From: Phytoseiulus persimilis
Lineage: Eukaryota > Arthropoda > Arachnida > Mesostigmata > Phytoseiidae
Length of the DNA: 64,000 nt
NCBI GenBank assembly: GCA_037576195.1
Contig: CM075101.1
Location: forward strand, 45,694,001-45,758,000
Reading direction: 5' to 3'
Shown here: positions 61,728-64,000 of the stretch, piece by piece
How the letters are laid out: each line of letters begins with the position of its first letter
Position numbering within the stretch: the first letter of the stretch is position 1
Position numbers and translations under genes: made by a program
Notes under the pieces: generated by a model
Database searches by the model: none
Told to the model about the DNA's origin: nothing
Seen by the model: only the letters and a program-made list of their open reading frames with translations

Positions 61728-64000
61728 TCAGCCGAGACCGTTCTGATCGGTGATTCCAGAGGTATCATCACCTCGAGATGTTTGAGACATTAACTCCGCG
61801 GCCGCGCCGTGTTCGGATGTGTCAGGGCTGTGCTGTTGTATAATAATCGCTCCATACGAGAGACTCTCATTGTGTGGCCCTCATCGCCGAGTGTGGCCGC
61901 TATATCCTGGAGTTTATTTGCGGATCCGATTGAGAAACCATCCTTGTCTGGAGCGCTTCGCACTTCGAGAACTTTTCGAGCAGTTCAAGAAAGCTTCCGC
62001 TGATCCCCGATCAGTTCGATTCACGAGTCCTACGTTCTTCCTGTTCGGCTCCTTCCGTGTGGTAATAGTTGTCCCTCTAGCCGATCGGTTTACTCTGGGT
62101 CACTCGCTATCGGCCGGCGGTGATGACGCTCGCGGTTGTGATGTAAACCGTTGATCGCATTGCGCTCATATTTGACAGTCGTAAAAACCTGTCCAATCCT
62201 GGCTCAGATGTATCGTTGCCTTGACGACGACTCTGGCCTTAATGTTACAAAAGCTGACGAGGAAACATGTGTTTCTGGCATGGTGTCTGTTAGGGCGCCG
62301 CGCGTTACTTTGTCTGTTTGTTTTCTCTTCCGTTCGTTCGTTCGTTTCATCATTGGCGGGCCCGTCCGCGAGTGATCCCTGCGGTGCCTGAAGTAGAAAC
62401 ATAAGAACATTGTTTCATGAGCCCGCCGATGTCATCCAAAACGGCAGCAGACGACGGAATGGAACGCTCGCGATGTGGAATAGGAAAAACTCAACTCAGG
62501 CGACCTTCTGACCCCATGATGAGGATGCGGGTCTTGCCGTTTGCTTTCATTGATCCCCCTCGTTTGTGCGATCGGGAAGCCTCCTTCCGCGAGCCATTTT
62601 CCTGTGCATCCGGCTACAGTACCTGAGAGACACGGGGAACCTTTGATGTCTTTCTCGATGTTCTTCTGAGCCGGAATCGGATGGGTGATGATTGTGTGAA
62701 GATGCCAACATCTCAGCATCCCGGGAAATCGGCCTGTTCGGGGCATGGAACCTGCAGGCTCGTCAACTGCCGGCTGCGCGAGCCATGCGCGGGTTGTTGA
62801 GTTCCTCCTCTTTCGTCAGACAGCGAGTGTTCCCCCCAAGTCTCCCACGAATGCTCAGCGATCCGGAATTTCTGTTTGAAGTTTACAAGGATGCCGAAGT
62901 GAGGGCGTCATCGAGTCTCTGATCGAAGTGTCTTCGTCCGGCGTTTGACGAGTGAGTAGGCATCTTCTCCTCCTCCCCGACCAATCAGGAGAGGAGACGA
63001 GTGATCATCCGCTTCGGAATCCATGAGGAGGAAGATATGCGCGACAGCCCTTCGTCCCTAAATCGCAGCCACCGCGGATTCACATCTCGTTCCTCGAGCT
63101 TTCTCTGGAAATGGTTCTCGCAGCAAGTCCGTTCCGCTCGGACGGTGGTCTGAAAGCCATCAGAAGATTTCTGGTACTCGTTGACGTTGCTGATCGCGGG
63201 ATAAAGGTTGCTGACATCACATTTGTTGTCGCAAGTACAATCGGCGGTGTAATTAAGGCTACGATTGGAATCGTGGGCCGTTTTTACGTCGCGCTGATTC
63301 ATGAAATTTATTGATCATCGACACCATCGCCAGAATGCGTTCCCGTATGTAATTACAGTCGGGAAGTGAGCCGAGTACGTTGTAACACCAAGATATGAAT
63401 CGAAACTCTCATTGCAACGCTCGCTCGAAATCCATAGAGGTGGCCATGCCCGAAGCCCACACAAACTACGATTCTCGCTGAACCGGAGGGCACAAGTTGT
63501 GGAGATGATGATTGCGTGAATCGGGACTCGTGATGGAATCCTTCACAGGATGCTGCCGATTCTGGTTTCCCGAGCTTCTTTTGGAAACTAACCGCGCGGG
63601 AGAGAAATTCGCGATGTGTGCGCCCTTATCTTGTACACTTCGGTATTCCATCCGACCGAAGCATCAAACCCTACGAGAGCCATAAATCGATCTAGATCCG
63701 ATTCCTGATTCCGTGACTCGCCATGGGGACCCCATTCGAAAACCACTCGGAATATGATGCAACTCCGAACCAATAGAACAGTCGAAAAAATAACGAGTAT
63801 TTCCTCCGTCGGACTTGATAGGGATACGCGTCCTCATTTGTCTCCGAGTGTGGCGTGGCACTCGAGAGTCGCTGAATCTCATCAACTGCGTGACGCTGAT
63901 TTCGTTTATCGTCCGCCTGTCCACGGAACTGAGCACATTCTTCCGTCTAGGCCTCGGTTCTCAGCCCAGGGAAGTCTGCACGTTCATGGTTGATGATTTC
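61728..64000. other. No supported gene
   Basis: A hydrophobic stretch near 63,180-63,300 is open on both strands (for example VASTIGGVIKATIGIVG on +), but no splice sites or family signature support it. Confidence 0.5.

Noticed and set aside
63111..63314. Hydrophobic + strand frame (VASTIGGVIKATIGIVG region)
   Set aside because: The - strand is equally open and hydrophobic here, and no splice-consistent model could be built.
1..64000. CRISPR array, operon, phage or plasmid features
   Set aside because: No regularly spaced direct repeats, no bacterial gene families and no ribosome-binding-site-led gene strings; introns and an animal GPCR show a eukaryotic nuclear origin.

Overview
The window looks like animal nuclear DNA, most likely from an arthropod and probably an arachnid such as a mite. 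It holds one intronless biogenic-amine receptor whose sequence matches arthropod beta-type octopamine receptors, and a spliced clarin-family gene with ordinary GT-AG introns. Long non-coding stretches carry microsatellites, poly-G/poly-C runs and inverted-repeat elements. There is nothing bacterial, plasmid-like or phage-like. The arachnid assignment rests on family resemblance and general texture, so it is an inference. Base composition is moderately GC-rich, so many long open frames occur by chance, often overlapping on both strands, and I have left most of them out.

Layout. Positions 1-11,448 contain no gene I can support; they hold a foldback element at about 2,846-3,237, a (GGTC)n microsatellite and several G/C homopolymer runs. 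The last two exons of a clarin-like four-pass membrane protein lie on the + strand at 11,449-11,637 and 16,377-16,651, followed by a poly(A) signal at 16,733. The 4.7 kb intron between them contains a tRNA-like relic, a GATTCGG-rich inverted repeat and a GC-rich patch with a zinc-finger-like frame. From 16.7 to 52 kb I recognise no gene, only four more inverted-repeat elements (19.7, 33.3, 35.1 and 42.9-43.7 kb), a 400 bp pyrimidine tract, hairpins and one doubtful exon at 38.7 kb. From about 52.2 to 54.2 kb there is a repeat-rich leader or promoter region (tetranucleotide and CNG repeats) in front of the octopamine receptor coding sequence at 54,208-55,404 on the + strand. From 55.4 to 64 kb there are a 40-bp tandem repeat, a TA microsatellite and, on the - strand at 59.1-61.7 kb, exon-like pieces that may belong to an unrecognised gene.

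The two confident genes are not an operon and show no functional link. The receptor should sense octopamine at the plasma membrane and raise cAMP through Gs. The clarin belongs to a small tetraspan family linked in vertebrates to sensory-cell membranes. The most unusual feature of the window is the set of foldback elements, most of which are built from their own short, near-palindromic motif (TACGG/CCGTA, ATTACGGG, TTCATC, GATTCGG), plus one 857 bp element with arms of about 340 bp.
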